From Flavobacteriaceae bacterium (GTDB lineage: Bacteria; Bacteroidota; Bacteroidia; Flavobacteriales; Flavobacteriaceae), in contig JAOXRU010000119.1 of the NCBI GenBank assembly GCA_025800395.1, forward strand, positions 117,057 through 181,056: a stretch of 64,000 bases of DNA, read 5' to 3'. The notes beneath the pieces were generated by a model. The model saw nothing but the letters and a program-made list of their open reading frames with translations. It ran no database searches and was not told the origin of the DNA. The position numbers and the translations under genes were made by a program. Of the stretch, positions 1 through 11,800 are shown piece after piece. How positions within the stretch are numbered: the first letter of the stretch is position 1; every line of letters begins with the position of its first letter.

Positions 1-1199
1 GAAGATGTTGCCAATTGTTGTAAAATTTGTGTTTCATTATCTCTATCAACTACATGTGCGTAAAAAGCTGCTGGAGTTGCTCCGCTAATAGCATCGCTAG
101 TAACTATTGCATTTTTATACCCTTGGCTAGCCAAAAATTCGGTAAGGTTGAGTTGTACCGTACCAGATGGATCCACACCAATGGCTCTATTATTGGTCTG
201 TACACCTGTGGCAAAGGCAGTTGCAGCTGCTGCACTATCGGTACAAAAGGCATCTGCTGCCTGAGTACGTATAAGTCCTATATTGGGCATATTGGTAATA
301 TAAAGTTGTTGTTTGTTAGCAGCTGTTGCCGCACTCAAGGCCGACAGCCCCATACCATCCCCTATACAGAGAATAATAGATATTGCTCCATTATCATTTT
401 CTTTTTCTTCTTTGAGGTTGACTATGGTGTAGGTCTGTTTATTGATGGCTCTATTGGACTGTAGATGATCCAAATACTCTCGCAGAGCCATGGGAGTATC
501 CGTATTGATATAATCTACTCCCAAATCTAAAAGGGTTTGCCAAGATGTTTTCGAATCTGGTGTTGCCCAAAATCGTACCGATTTCCCCAAAAGATGCACT
601 TTTTCTATATATTGCAACAGTTGTTGCTTCTCTTGCTTTGGCAATAATCCCTTCCCATTCCAATTGGAAAAATCGCGAAATGATTTGCTCATCAAGCCAA
701 CTTTTTGTAATTGTTTACGATTTAAGACTTGATCTCCCTGATAATCGAAATACATATAATTTGGATATTGGTGGAATAACGCTACTTCTGGCTGATCTCC
801 TGAAATAACCACTTTCAGTCCTTGTGCCCACAACTTTGGAAAAGCCTCCAATTGCCTTACCAATAGGTGTAGGCTAGCAATAGCATCTGTTTTGATATCG
901 ATGAGTAATTGCATATTTCCCAAGCGCTTGGGAAATTGTTTTTGCAAAAGTTGTAACGGAATGAGATAGCTGTTTTTAAGGGTTTTATCTGGTTGTATGT
1001 TTCTTTTCTCGTGTGCTACAAACAGTTCGTTTCTGTCCAAAACGATATCAATTTCAATGCTTTCCGATCCTGCACCAAATGCAGTATACAAAGGGATAGG
1101 GCGCTGATAATCGTTGTGTGCATGTATTTTTTGTCCCATCAAAGAAAGATTCACTAAAAAAATGGCGGTGACACTGAAGATATTTTTTTTGCTAAGCAT
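1..1199 (-). CDS. Glycerophosphodiesterase-like / alkaline phosphatase fusion (3' end beyond window)
   Basis: The minus strand is open from an ATG at 1199 to the window edge, so about 399 N-terminal residues are visible and the C-terminus is missing. Residues 1-23 form a signal peptide (hydrophobic stretch ending LSLMGQ). Residues about 24-250 resemble the phosphodiesterase-like HNDY family: they begin HAHNDYQRP, followed by IEIDIVL and FVAHE. From about residue 272 an alkaline phosphatase domain begins: ILCIGDGMG carries the metal-binding Asp281, and TDSAAAATAFATG carries the probable nucleophile Ser322. The product is likely an exported enzyme that frees phosphate from phosphodiesters and monoesters in the periplasm. 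Two phosphatase activities in one chain is the notable point. Family assignment of the second domain is firm; that of the first is good but rests on fewer motifs. Confidence 0.85.
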   Translation of the reverse strand, partial: MLSKKNIFSVTAIFLVNLSLMGQKIHAHNDYQRPIPLYTAFGAGSESIEIDIVLDRNELFVAHEKRNIQPDKTLKNSYLIPLQLLQKQFPKRLGNMQLLIDIKTDAIASLHLLVRQLEAFPKLWAQGLKVVISGDQPEVALFHQYPNYMYFDYQGDQVLNRKQLQKVGLMSKSFRDFSNWNGKGLLPKQEKQQLLQYIEKVHLLGKSVRFWATPDSKTSWQTLLDLGVDYINTDTPMALREYLDHLQSNRAINKQTYTIVNLKEEKENDNGAISIILCIGDGMGLSALSAATAANKQQLYITNMPNIGLIRTQAADAFCTDSAAAATAFATGVQTNNRAIGVDPSGTVQLNLTEFLASQGYKNAIVTSDAISGATPAAFYAHVVDRDNETQILQQLATS

Positions 1200-1257
1200 G
1201 GCAATAAATTGAAGTGGATATAAAATTTTTGTCTAAAATAGAAAGTTCGTATTTCCT

Positions 1258-1291
1258 TTGTGTTATTATATCAATAATTCTAATATATTTG
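1258..1291 (+). promoter_or_regulatory. Bacteroidota-type promoter for tRNA-Pro(GGG)
   Basis: TATATTTG at 1284-1291 matches the TAnnTTTG -7 box and lies 12 bases before the tRNA. A TTG at 1258-1260 is a possible -33 element with 23 bases between. The same -7 box at nearly the same distance precedes the second tRNA-Pro in this window, which supports it. Confidence 0.55.
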
Positions 1292-1302
1292 CAAACTAAA
1301 TT

Positions 1303-1377
1303 CGGGATGTGGCGCAGTCCGGTTAGCGTACACGGCTGGGGGCCGTGTGGTCGCAGGTTCAAATCCTGTCATCCCGA
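1303..1377 (+). tRNA. tRNA-Pro (anticodon GGG)
   Basis: The 75-base cloverleaf has a 7-bp acceptor stem CGGGATG/CATCCCG with discriminator A1377. The anticodon stem is CACGG/CCGTG (1331-1335, 1343-1347) with loop CTGGGGG, giving anticodon GGG at 1338-1340. The T arm is GCAGG-TTCAAAT-CCTGT. CCA is not encoded. It reads proline CCC/CCU codons. Confidence 0.93.
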
Positions 1378-1380
1378 CAA

Positions 1381-1419
1381 ACAAGAGAGCAGTGTAGAAG
1401 CCGCTCTCTTGTTGTTTTT
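1381..1419 (+). terminator. Intrinsic terminator after tRNA-Pro(GGG)
   Basis: A 10-bp stem ACAAGAGAGC (1381-1390) / GCTCTCTTGT (1403-1412) is followed closely by a T run at 1415-1419. It begins 4 bases after the tRNA 3' end. Confidence 0.8.
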
Positions 1420-1540
1420 AACACAGATTCCTTTTACACTTCATTTTTGAAAAAACACCGTTTTATTCAAGTTTCACCTTATAATTGTGGCAAATGCGTG
1501 GCAAAAGACCACGCTATCTTAGTAACTATCCACAAACATA

Positions 1541-1574
1541 AAAAAGGCTGTCAAAAATTTCTTTTGACAGCCTT
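1541..1574 (-). terminator. Intrinsic terminator of the sortilin-like gene
   Basis: A 13-bp stem lies at 1544-1556 / 1562-1574 (core AAGGCTGTCAAAA) with a 5-base loop. On the minus strand it is followed by a run of T (complement of the A run from 1545 downward), placing it 33 bases past the stop codon at 1607. Confidence 0.8.
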
Positions 1575-1606
1575 GCTATTATAACAAGTATATTATTAAT
1601 TGCTGG

Positions 1607-4600
1607 TTATTGCCATTTTAGCACACCAGAAGTGTTTACCTGGTCTTTTAGTTTTTGCAAAGCAGCTGCAGTTTTATTGATGTCTGCTTTCAATAGCTCC
1701 ATTTTTTTGTGTAAGACCTCCATACCCATTTCCGAATTGTTATCTACTGCTACCATTGGATTGAAATAGTACATAGCAAGACTCAAAACCTGGGATCGCA
1801 TATCTGGAGTTTCCGAAAAAAGTCCCTTAGTCGATTTAGGCACTATTCTATATTCTAAGTCTCCCAACTGCTTGGAGAGCGTTTGTAACTCCTTTTTTAG
1901 ATTTTCGTCTTTGGCCACAAAGCCCTCTATCGGTTTTACGGATTTTTGCATCCCTTTTACTTTTTTGTACATAGAAAGAAGGGAATCCGCAACTTTGTTA
2001 AACTTCTTTTTGCGAGTAATATTGGTTTGATATTCGGCATGGGTAATCGGACTATTAGGATCTTTTAATACTTCTAATGTAGTAGTGCTTTCTTCCTCCC
2101 CTATTTTTAGCTTTATCGTATAGCTTCCGTAATTCACATTGCTACCTCCCATAAGAAACATAGAAAAAAGGTCTGGTTTACCTGGCAGTATACTTCCTTT
2201 TGTTTTCAGATCCCATATGGTTCTATTGATTCCTTTTTTGGCGGTAAGTTTTATAGTGCGTACCACTTCTTGTTTACTATTGCTAATTTCAATAATAGCG
2301 CCATTTTTTTTGCTTTTCTCATTGGTATAAAAACTTAGAGGAGCCCCATATGGTCTATTCTTTCCAGCAAAACTCTCATTGGCTCCATCAAACATAGGAG
2401 GAAAACCAGTTACCCCCATAAAGGTAGCAGGCGGTTCAAACAAATGTTGTTTCTTACTCATAATTTCAGAGCTACTCGCTAATTCTCGTAACGGACGTAT
2501 ATCGTCGAGAACATAGATAGATCTTCCAAATGTACCAACCACCAAATCGTGTTCTCTAGGGTGGATAACCATATCTTTGACTGCAACGGTAGGAAAATCA
2601 TTTTTCCATTTCTGCCACTTCGCTCCTGCGTCTATGGAGAAATACAAGCCAAATTCTGTTCCTACAAACATAAGATTGGGCTGTATCGGATCTTGTACAA
2701 AACTAAGTGCAAACCCCCATACATCTGAACTATCTACTAGTCGTTTCCAACTTTTTCCATAGTTGGTAGTATACAATACAAAAGCTTCCCAATTATCTCT
2801 TCTATGATCTTCAATTACAGCAAAGGCAGCGCCTTTCACATGTTTGGAATGTTTTATTTGTGCCACCCAAGAATTGGCAGGAAGCCCTTTCATTTGAGGA
2901 GAAACATTTTTCCAATTGGCACCACCATCTCTAGTTATTTGGATATTTCCATCATCGGTTCCAACCCAGATCAAGTCTTTTTCTTGGCTACTAGGCTCTA
3001 TTACTAATATAGAACAATGATTCTCAGCTGTAGAATCATCTATTGTGAGTCCTCCCGATTGTGGTTGCTTTTGTTTTTGACGATCGTTGGTGGTCAAATC
3101 TGGAGAAATAATCGTCCAAGATTTTCCTTGATCCTTGCTCTTGTGTACATACTGACTACCACCATAAATAGTTTGATTATCAAACGGGTCTATATTAAAC
3201 CCTGCATCCCAGTTGAAACGCAATTTTTCTCCTTTTGGATGTCTTGGTTTTATATTTTGTTGGATGCCAGTTTTACTATCGTAACGTATAAATTCCCCTC
3301 CTTGACTCATCGCATAGCCATATCTACTATCTTTTGGATCTGGAATAACGTCAAATCCATCTCCAAAGCCAATACTCTTAAAATCTTTGTTTCTCAAAGA
3401 ACCAATGACCATAAACTTATATGCAGGACCTTTCCAGCTACCATTGTCTTGCATCCCACCATATACATTGTAAGGCACTTCATTGTCTACATTGATATGA
3501 TAAAACTGTCCTACAGCAATGTTTTGATGAAAACGCCAGCTATTCCCTCCGTCATTGCTCGTATACAAGCCACCATCGTTTCCATCTATTATATGTTTTG
3601 GATTTGAAGGGTTGATCCAAAAAGCATGATGATCGCTATGTACGCCTCCAAGTGGGGACATGATAGGCTTAAAGCTTTTTCCACCATCTTCAGATTTGGA
3701 AACTGTGGTAGCGATATGAAAAACGCGATTCTCATTGGTAGGATCCACACGAACATCTGCATAATAAAATGGTCTATCTCCTACGCCTTTATTGGTCGTT
3801 TTCACAAATCGATTTCCCCCATCGTTGGAACGATACATGGCATTTTCTGCTTTGGTTTCTATATTGGCATATATCACATTTGGGTTGCTTTTGGCAAAAG
3901 CAATTCCGATACGCCCAAGAGTTTCGTTGGGCAAGCCATTTGACGCATCCAATTTTCGCCAATTGTCACCACCATCTATAGTCATATAAATGGCAGAACC
4001 AACACCACCGGATTCCATAAACCAAGGCTTGCGATAATATTCCCACATAGCAACCAAAATTTTGTTGGGATTGGACGGATCCAAAACCATATCGGCTACC
4101 CCCGTTTTATCATTTACATAGAGTATCTTTTTCCAGCTCTTGCCACCATCTATCGTTTTATACACCCCTCTATGATGGCTACTTCCCCAAGCAGATCCAA
4201 TAGCTCCAACCCAAACAATGTCCGGATTGTTGGGATGCACAATCACCCGATGAATGTTTTTTGTCTCTTCCAGTCCCAAATGCTGCCAAGTTTTACCAGC
4301 ATCTATAGATTTGTACATTCCAAAACCATAGGATTGGCTGTTTCGAGGATTACCCTCTCCAGTACCCATATACAGTATATTGGGGTTGGATTGAAAAATT
4401 TTTATATCCCCAATAGAAGCTGTTTTTTGATTTTCGAAAATGGGCTGAAAACTTACCCCGCCATTTGCAGATTTCCATAAGCTTCCTGCAGAAGAACCTG
4501 CATAAATAATACTATTGTCGGATTCCACAACATCTACAGTTGTGATTCTACCACTCATACCAGCTGGCCCGATACTACGAAAACGCATATCCCCCAAAAG

Positions 4601-4672
4601 AGAAGTGTCTAGTCTTTGGGCAAAGGCTGTGCAGACTATTAGCAATGCGCATAATTGCAAAAAAGATCTCAT
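1607..4672 (-). CDS. Secreted sortilin/VPS10-like BNR-repeat beta-propeller protein
   Basis: This 1021-residue protein has a signal peptide (residues 1-18, ending TAFAQ) and, through about residue 700, repeated BNR/Asp-box elements of the type S-x-DGG-x-x-W (TIDGGKSWKKI, SNDGGNSWRF, SKDQGKSWTII, TRDGGANWKN, SIDAGAKWQKW). Such repeats build one or two beta-propellers as in sortilin and bacterial exo-hydrolase-like proteins. The last 300 residues contain a beta-sandwich-like part and then a charged helical tail. I see no type IX sorting domain, so periplasmic or outer-membrane-associated location is likely. The family is common in Bacteroidota, often labelled glycosyl hydrolase, but no catalytic residues of a glycosidase can be pointed to and the substrate is unknown. 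It stands alone with its own terminator. Confidence 0.85.
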   Translation of the reverse strand: MRSFLQLCALLIVCTAFAQRLDTSLLGDMRFRSIGPAGMSGRITTVDVVESDNSIIYAGSSAGSLWKSANGGVSFQPIFENQKTASIGDIKIFQSNPNILYMGTGEGNPRNSQSYGFGMYKSIDAGKTWQHLGLEETKNIHRVIVHPNNPDIVWVGAIGSAWGSSHHRGVYKTIDGGKSWKKILYVNDKTGVADMVLDPSNPNKILVAMWEYYRKPWFMESGGVGSAIYMTIDGGDNWRKLDASNGLPNETLGRIGIAFAKSNPNVIYANIETKAENAMYRSNDGGNRFVKTTNKGVGDRPFYYADVRVDPTNENRVFHIATTVSKSEDGGKSFKPIMSPLGGVHSDHHAFWINPSNPKHIIDGNDGGLYTSNDGGNSWRFHQNIAVGQFYHINVDNEVPYNVYGGMQDNGSWKGPAYKFMVIGSLRNKDFKSIGFGDGFDVIPDPKDSRYGYAMSQGGEFIRYDSKTGIQQNIKPRHPKGEKLRFNWDAGFNIDPFDNQTIYGGSQYVHKSKDQGKSWTIISPDLTTNDRQKQKQPQSGGLTIDDSTAENHCSILVIEPSSQEKDLIWVGTDDGNIQITRDGGANWKNVSPQMKGLPANSWVAQIKHSKHVKGAAFAVIEDHRRDNWEAFVLYTTNYGKSWKRLVDSSDVWGFALSFVQDPIQPNLMFVGTEFGLYFSIDAGAKWQKWKNDFPTVAVKDMVIHPREHDLVVGTFGRSIYVLDDIRPLRELASSSEIMSKKQHLFEPPATFMGVTGFPPMFDGANESFAGKNRPYGAPLSFYTNEKSKKNGAIIEISNSKQEVVRTIKLTAKKGINRTIWDLKTKGSILPGKPDLFSMFLMGGSNVNYGSYTIKLKIGEEESTTTLEVLKDPNSPITHAEYQTNITRKKKFNKVADSLLSMYKKVKGMQKSVKPIEGFVAKDENLKKELQTLSKQLGDLEYRIVPKSTKGLFSETPDMRSQVLSLAMYYFNPMVAVDNNSEMGMEVLHKKMELLKADINKTAAALQKLKDQVNTSGVLKWQ

Positions 4673-4744
4673 AATTTGTTAGTTATAGTTTAGTATCGCT
4701 AACATAATTAATACTAAAACATCCGACTTGTCAAAATCGGTCAA

Positions 4745-5587
4745 CTAATCAAAAACGATATGAAAATTGTTGTGGTATTCAGAAGGATTATAGCCAAATT
4801 TCTTTTTAAATGCTTTACTAAACTGGGACAGGTCTTCATATCCCAATTCGCTTGATATTTGTGAAATTGGTTTTTGAGTGAACATCATATAAAACCTAGC
4901 ATGATACAAACGTTGTTCCCGCATCCATTTGGCAGGTGCCTTGCCCATGCGATTTCTAAAGCTGCGATAAAAACTAGAAGTACTCTGTCCCAAATCTAAA
5001 GCCATTTGTGGAATGGTAGTGCGCCTATTTTTCTGTGTTTCCAAATAGGATAATAATCTGTCATCCACATCTCGAAAAATAGATTGAAACTGTAGAGTCG
5101 GTATTTGTAACAAGAAATTCTTGATGAGAAATTGCATGCTTCCCCAGTTCTCTAAAGACATATGGCATTTTTGGTTGAATTGCAACTGAATTCCTTCCAC
5201 TATTTTTTCTACCCCTTCTTTGGGAACCAAAAAGTCGATCTGATGCTTACCAATGGGTGTAGATCTTTTTTGTAAAATCTCCAATACCAAAACATCTGGA
5301 ATCAAAAAGCTAATCACTTCAAAATTTCCCTCTTTGTCCATACGTCTCTCACTGATATAATTGGCATATTTTGGAAGTAATAGGATATCACCCTCATGGA
5401 ATTCTATATTGCCGTCAATTTCCGATTTTAAAACCAACCCTCCTCTGATTAGCACCACAACTCTATGCATTTTTAGGTAGGTCGAATGCACTTCCTTTTT
5501 GTTGGTCAAATGATGCATGGCAATAGGCGTTTTGCCTGCTTTCAAAATCTTTACAAAGTGGAAGTCATCGGATTGGTTTATTCTCAT
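4745..5587 (-). CDS. AraC-family transcriptional regulator
   Basis: In this 280-residue protein the N-terminal half looks like the cupin-type sensing domain of AraC proteins (IEFHEGDILLLPKYANYI). The C-terminal 110 residues hold the two helix-turn-helix units: about 191-211 (IPQMALDLGQSTSSFYRSF) and about 240-262 (ISQISSELGYEDLSQFSKAF), followed by the signature FKKKFGYNPSEY. It lies 72 bases upstream of, and co-oriented with, the sortilin-like gene, which has no clear promoter of its own, so it may regulate or be cotranscribed with that gene. The ligand is unknown. The divergent gap to the giant adhesin (5588-5847) could also hold its operator, though I found no clear palindrome there. Confidence 0.92.
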   Translation of the reverse strand: MRINQSDDFHFVKILKAGKTPIAMHHLTNKKEVHSTYLKMHRVVVLIRGGLVLKSEIDGNIEFHEGDILLLPKYANYISERRMDKEGNFEVISFLIPDVLVLEILQKRSTPIGKHQIDFLVPKEGVEKIVEGIQLQFNQKCHMSLENWGSMQFLIKNFLLQIPTLQFQSIFRDVDDRLLSYLETQKNRRTTIPQMALDLGQSTSSFYRSFRNRMGKAPAKWMREQRLYHARFYMMFTQKPISQISSELGYEDLSQFSKAFKKKFGYNPSEYHNNFHIVFD

Positions 5588-5847
5588 GATAGCAAACCAT
5601 ATAATACTTGATTAATAAATATACTACTTTTTACCTAAAATATGCAAGTTTCTTAATGCTATACACCATAGTTTCAAACTGAATAAGCTAGAATATGTGC
5701 GGAAATAGAAGTTAACCATCATAACAAAAATAGAGGGTTTCACATACAAAAGATACAATCTTACAACCTTTGTAGGTGTTTTCTCATTATATTTTTATTT
5801 TTTTATACTTTGATAAACCCAATTCTTAACCTAATAAACCCAATAAG

Positions 5848-8800
5848 ATGGAAAATTCTAGTAATCACTTAAAGAAAAAAATGTACACTATGTTATTTGA
5901 TTCACCTCTCAAAAAAACGTATCATATAGTACTTCCTGTATTACTTTTTAGTTTCTTTTTTGCGCAAGCACAAACTGGTCCAGGTGGTGTCACCAGCAAC
6001 CTAGGTCTTTGGCTTCGAGCAGATATGAATACAGGTACCTTTGTGGAAGACGCCACTGTTACCACATGGTCCGATATGTCCGTAAATAATCGCAATGCAA
6101 TTGCGGATAACGATCCGGCATTTAAAGATAATATCATCGGATTTATGCCAGCCATAGAATATGATATAGATGACTCTCACCGCCTCAATAATGTGGATAT
6201 AAATGTAAGAAATTCTACTATGTTTGGCGTTGGTTTTAGCACAAATGGTCGTGCTTTCTTTTGGCATTCGGATCAGAACGAAAAGGATGTGATACTGGGA
6301 ATAAATTTTCATAATTTTGTTTATGTTGATGGACAAAGTTTTAAATCTCCAGGCCCCAGAAATAACAAAGATCACCCCATCATGTTTAGAGCGCAATACA
6401 GTAATGCCGAAAAATATGATGTTAATTTTCTCAGTGGCGACAATAAGAAGTATACCATCAACAATGCCAATGATGAAAATAGTGCCGTAGAGTTGCATTA
6501 TTGGACATTGGGTAATTGGCATTCCGGTGGAGGACTTAGAAATTGGGACTTTATCTCAGAAACAATTGTATTAGAAACAGCAAGCCCCTCTGCAACTGAT
6601 ATACAAAGAATAGAATCCTATTTAGCCTTTAAATACGGCTTCACTTTAGAACATTCGAAGAATAAAGATCTAATTGCCTCAGACAATACTACCAAAATAT
6701 GGAATGCGAGTACAGCTACTGGATATAACAGATTGGTTTTTGGAATTGGTCGTGATGATAATTCGGGTTTGCACAAAAAAATTGGTAAAGGTCTTGGTGT
6801 TTCTTCAGATGTTATTGTTTCTACCAATTCGGATTTCACCAGTAGTAATAGAAATACAAGTAGACCTGATATCAATACAGACAAAACGTTTTTTGTATTG
6901 GCTGCCAATTCTATCAGTTTTAAGAGCCTTAAAGCAAAAAAAATAAACGTTTCAGGAAGCTTTTATCCGTCTAAAGCTAAATTCAACATCCAAAAATCTG
7001 CAGGATTTAATCAAAATATCAATTTGAAATTTTCCGATTTCAATTCGGACTGGAAACTATTTCACAGTACAAGCGAGGATTTTTCATCTAATATTACAGA
7101 TTTGGGTTTCCTAAACGCCGATGGCGAGATATTAAATTTAAACATAGATAATGGTTTTATCGTTTTGGCCAAAGAAATCAACAACACCATTACAACTGCA
7201 CCTGGAGGACTGATTGATAATCTTGGAATTTGGTTAAAAGCCGATGTTGGAACAAGTACTACCACCGATGGTGCAACGGTAACCACTTGGAAGGACCAAT
7301 CTATTTTTAGTCAAACACTTAGTGCTTCCTCTACTCCTTCCTTTATGGAGAGCCAGATCAATTTTAATCCTACTGTATTCTACGAACTCGCAGACAGACA
7401 TATCGATAATGAGCCAAATCTAGAACTTCCAGGAACCATTCATTTTTCCGTTGCCATTCCAAAAGGAAGTCACGATCATAGTTTATGGACCACTTCCATA
7501 GAATCGGACAATCCAACTTATTTGACCAACTCATTGATTGCCACTTGGGATGACCACACTGGCAGTTTACAAACTTCTACGGTGCCTTGGGCCGAAAACG
7601 AAGTAGCCTTGATTTCTAACAATTTTGACAATGTGCCTAATTACCCCCTCAATTTCCGTAAAAATGGTGCTGCAGAATTCACATTTAGTGAAAGCAAATT
7701 GACGGATTTGAGTAAAGTAAAAAAATACCATATTCTTGGTAACTGGTCTTCGGGCAACTTTGCTTTTGGACATGTGGCAGAAACTATTATTATGGATAAC
7801 GAATCGTTTAGTAATTCTGATTATTCGAAAGTTAGTAGCTATTTGGCCATCAAATACGGAATTACCCTAGACCAAAGTGGCACCAATACTGGTTTCGAAT
7901 ATCTCGCTTCAAATGATGCCGTTATTTGGAGTCCGGATACCGCAGATATTTTTGAACATGCCATATTCGGTATCGGAAGAGACAATGATTCTGGTTTGGA
8001 TCAGAAAGTCTCTCGTTCCGTCAATGACAGTATACTTACCATAGCAACTACCAAGGATTTTGAAAAATCGAATCAGGACAATGCCAGACAAAGTTTGAAC
8101 AATCTACAATTTTTGGTATTGGGGAATAACAATGGAGCGTATGAATTCGATGCGATTGGCACTTCCAACACTACCAATACCGACTCTAGGCTAAAGAGAG
8201 TATGGAAAGCCCAAAACACGGGTGGTGTAGGTAATATTCATTTAGAGTTTACCCAATTGACAGATGGTGAAAAATACTATTTGCTCGAAGATATAGATAC
8301 CAATTTCACCTCCGGTGCTACGGAACTTACGAGTGGGGTAGCCTTTAATGGCAAGGTGCAGTTTGAAGCCACGCTTAGTGACAACAAGACCTATACGATT
8401 GCAAAAAAAATCTATCAAGAAGACGACGAGCCTATCGGAACAGCCATGGGAACACCGTTGTCCAACAATTTCATGAAAATCCATGGGGACTTTGAAATTC
8501 TATCCAATCATGTACTCAACACCAAAGAAAATCCTAGCAACAATACCTCCCACTCCCCAAATTCTGATTTTAATGATCGGAATGTAAATAACGATGAAGT
8601 TGCCATGGGGTATATTGATACCGATTCGGATGGAACGACTTTTAGTTCTAGTAGCGCTACTTTGGCACTTCCCAATTGTTCTAGAATTGCTTATGCAGGA
8701 TTGTATTGGGGCGGAACTTATCCCTTCAAAAAAGGACATGCAACCGATCCAGAAGGCATTCCCGCTGATAATAGCAGAGATGAAAGCTATAAACAGGTAA

Positions 8801-11800
8801 AATTCAAAATTCCCGGTGGAGACTATGTCGATATCGGTCCAAATAGTGATGCCAAATTCGAATACAGAAACATCTATGATGGAGGAGAAGCAGATCTGTT
8901 GCATCGTCCATATCTAAACTATGCCAATGTCACTCATTTGATAAAACCATTAGACTCTAATCTCAATGGGGAATACACTGTTGCAAATGTGGTAGGTTCG
9001 TTGGACAAAAAAATTGATGGTAGCGCTGCAGGATGGACTCTGGTACTTATATACGAAAATGCCGCAGAAAGTTTAAAATATGTATCTACCAAAGACGGTT
9101 TTGTAGAAATATCTGGACGTAGTGGCGCCAAGTTTAACTTTAGCGACTTTAAGACCTTGGGAGCGGGCTCCAATGTGAATATCAAAATGGGGATAGCTGC
9201 TATGGAAGGAGATGCAAAAACTACAGGCCCACAAGTTCGCGTGAGAGCCAATTCCTCAGACAATTGGCATATCGTTTCTACCGCCCTCAATCCGCAAGAT
9301 AATTTTTTTAATAGCACCATCAGCATCAATGATAGCAACATCATTACAAGAAATCCAAAAAACAGCAACAGTTTTGGTTGGGATATGGATGTTTTCAATA
9401 TTCCAAACCCAAGCAACAATGTCATTCCTAATAACCACAGCAACTTAGATGTAAATGTCATACGTACCGATGACGGAAGCGATGTTTCCTATTTATACCT
9501 GCAGGTAATTAGTACAGAAATTAGCAGTGCGGTGATGCAATTTGAAAAAACGGTGGAAGACCTCGCTGGCAACAACAAACAGGACGAAGAAATAAATATG
9601 GGAGATGATTTTAACTATGTCCTAACCCTAAAGAACAGTGGGAATGTAAATGCTCAAAACGTGGTAATCAGCACTCCCATACCCAAAAACACTAGTTTTG
9701 TGTCTTCAGATGTAACCAATGCCACAGGAACAACGGTAACAGAAAACAACAACACCCTCCAAGTCAGTGTTCCAAACAATTTGGTGAGTGCCAATTCTAA
9801 CGAAATCCGTATCAAACTACGCATGCGATTATCCGACAATTGCATCGACTATACTGCTGCCTGTGATCATGAAATAGAGACCCAGTCTATGTTGTCCTAT
9901 ACCGATGGAAATGGCAATACCATAACCAACCAACCAAACAAGATATTGGATCCAGTTTGTAATATCCCAGAAGACAAAAAAATACGATTTCAAATTGGTA
10001 ATTTGAGTGATTGTACCTTTGAAAAAGACATCCAACTTTGTGGTGCGGAGGTTACTATCACCGCTGGTAGTGGATTTGAAAGTTATAGTTGGGTTAAGGA
10101 CACCAACGACAACAAGCAGGTTGATGCCTCTGATTTAACCATAAATGATGGGGATCCGGACAACAATCCGGCTACTATCAAAGTAAAGGAAACCGGCATA
10201 TATATTGCCACAAAAACTGCTGATGGTGGTTGTGTAGATCAGGTGGAAATCATAAAAGTATCGCTGTTTGGAGTTACTAAAACCAATCCGATAATCGCAT
10301 TTTTAACCGAAATCAATGAGGATGATGACCTCACCAATGACGTGCAATGGGATGAAGTACAATGTCCCAATGATGGGGAACTTCTGCCTCAAATTTCTCT
10401 ATGTGGCTCCAATGATAGCCAAGAAATAAATCTCAACATCAACGATGCCCAATCTTTAGTTTGGGAAAAACTGGACGATACCAATTGTGGAAATACCCCA
10501 GCAAACTGCGCCAATAAAGACCCAAATTGCGGGTGGACACAACAAGCTACTGGAAACAATTTTACCGTTTCTAGTGCTGGGAACTATCGTTTGGTTTTAA
10601 ATTATCAAAATGGTTGTTTCAGCAGGTTTTACTTCAATGCTTTTCAAAACAATTTGAACGTGAGTTTTTCAAAAACCGATAAAAGCTGCAACAATAACGG
10701 TAGTATACAGATCAACAACTCTGAAAACAATTATGCATTTCGGTTGCTCAATATCACTAACAATACTGTAGCAGTGCCTTTTAGTGCAAACAATGGCAGC
10801 AATTTTGCTATTGCCAATGCTGGCACTTATCGTGTGGAATTTACCCAAATAGATTCCAATACCAATGCACCATTGGAAGGTGGCTGTATTTTTAGCACAC
10901 CAGATATAGGTATATTGGATCAACAATTGGACATCAGTCTTTCTGGTGTTACTGGTAACTGCGTGCAAAGTTCCAGTATCACTGTGGAAAGCAATTTGGG
11001 TAACAACAATTACACCTATAAACTTCATCGAGATGATGGAAGTGGCAATGCTGGAGAGCTCATCGATAGTCAGTCCGCAGTTACAGAGCCGAATTTTACT
11101 TTTTCTGATATAGGCTCTGGGGATTTTGTAGTGGTAGCGACTACCAATTCTGGTTGTTCCGATTCCAATACGATTTCAATAGCATCCGATGGTAACCCCA
11201 GTGTAAACGCAGCTTTGAACGATCATATTAGTTGTATCGATGGTTCTGTAACCCTCACTGCTAGCGGTGGCAATCCCAATCCCTCGTATTTGTTTGCGAT
11301 TTGGTCCAAAGATGGAACCGATTTGTTTTCGGAAGTTTCCGATATACCAGCCAACCAAATCCAAACTGATGCTACTTTTACGTTTGCCGATGGGGAAGAT
11401 GGGGTATATGAATTTGTGGTTATCGACAGCAACAATTGTTCTAGCGTATCTAATGCCGTTACTGTAAATGATGTTGGTTCACCAGAAATAGATGATCCCA
11501 CACTTTCCAATGAATTGGATTGTAACAACACCTCCACCAATATGACTATTGAGGTCACTGGTGGTACTGCACCATTTCAATTTAGTATAGACAATGGTGT
11601 TACCACTCAAGCCAATGCAACCTTCAACAATCTCAGCGAAGGCACCTATTCTGTAAAAGTTGTGGATGCCAATGACTGTGAAGCTACGAAAACAATAACC
11701 CTAACACAGGCACCTCCAATAGTGTTTAGTGCGGGGATAACCGATGATGGTACTTGTAGTGGTAGCAATCAGGTTACAGCAGAGGTAATTGGGATACAAG

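Noticed and set aside
3017..3607. A 196-codon plus-strand ORF opposite the sortilin-like gene
   Set aside because: It lies fully antisense to a convincing 1021-residue gene, has no recognisable domain and is rich in residues produced by reading the complement of a repeat protein.
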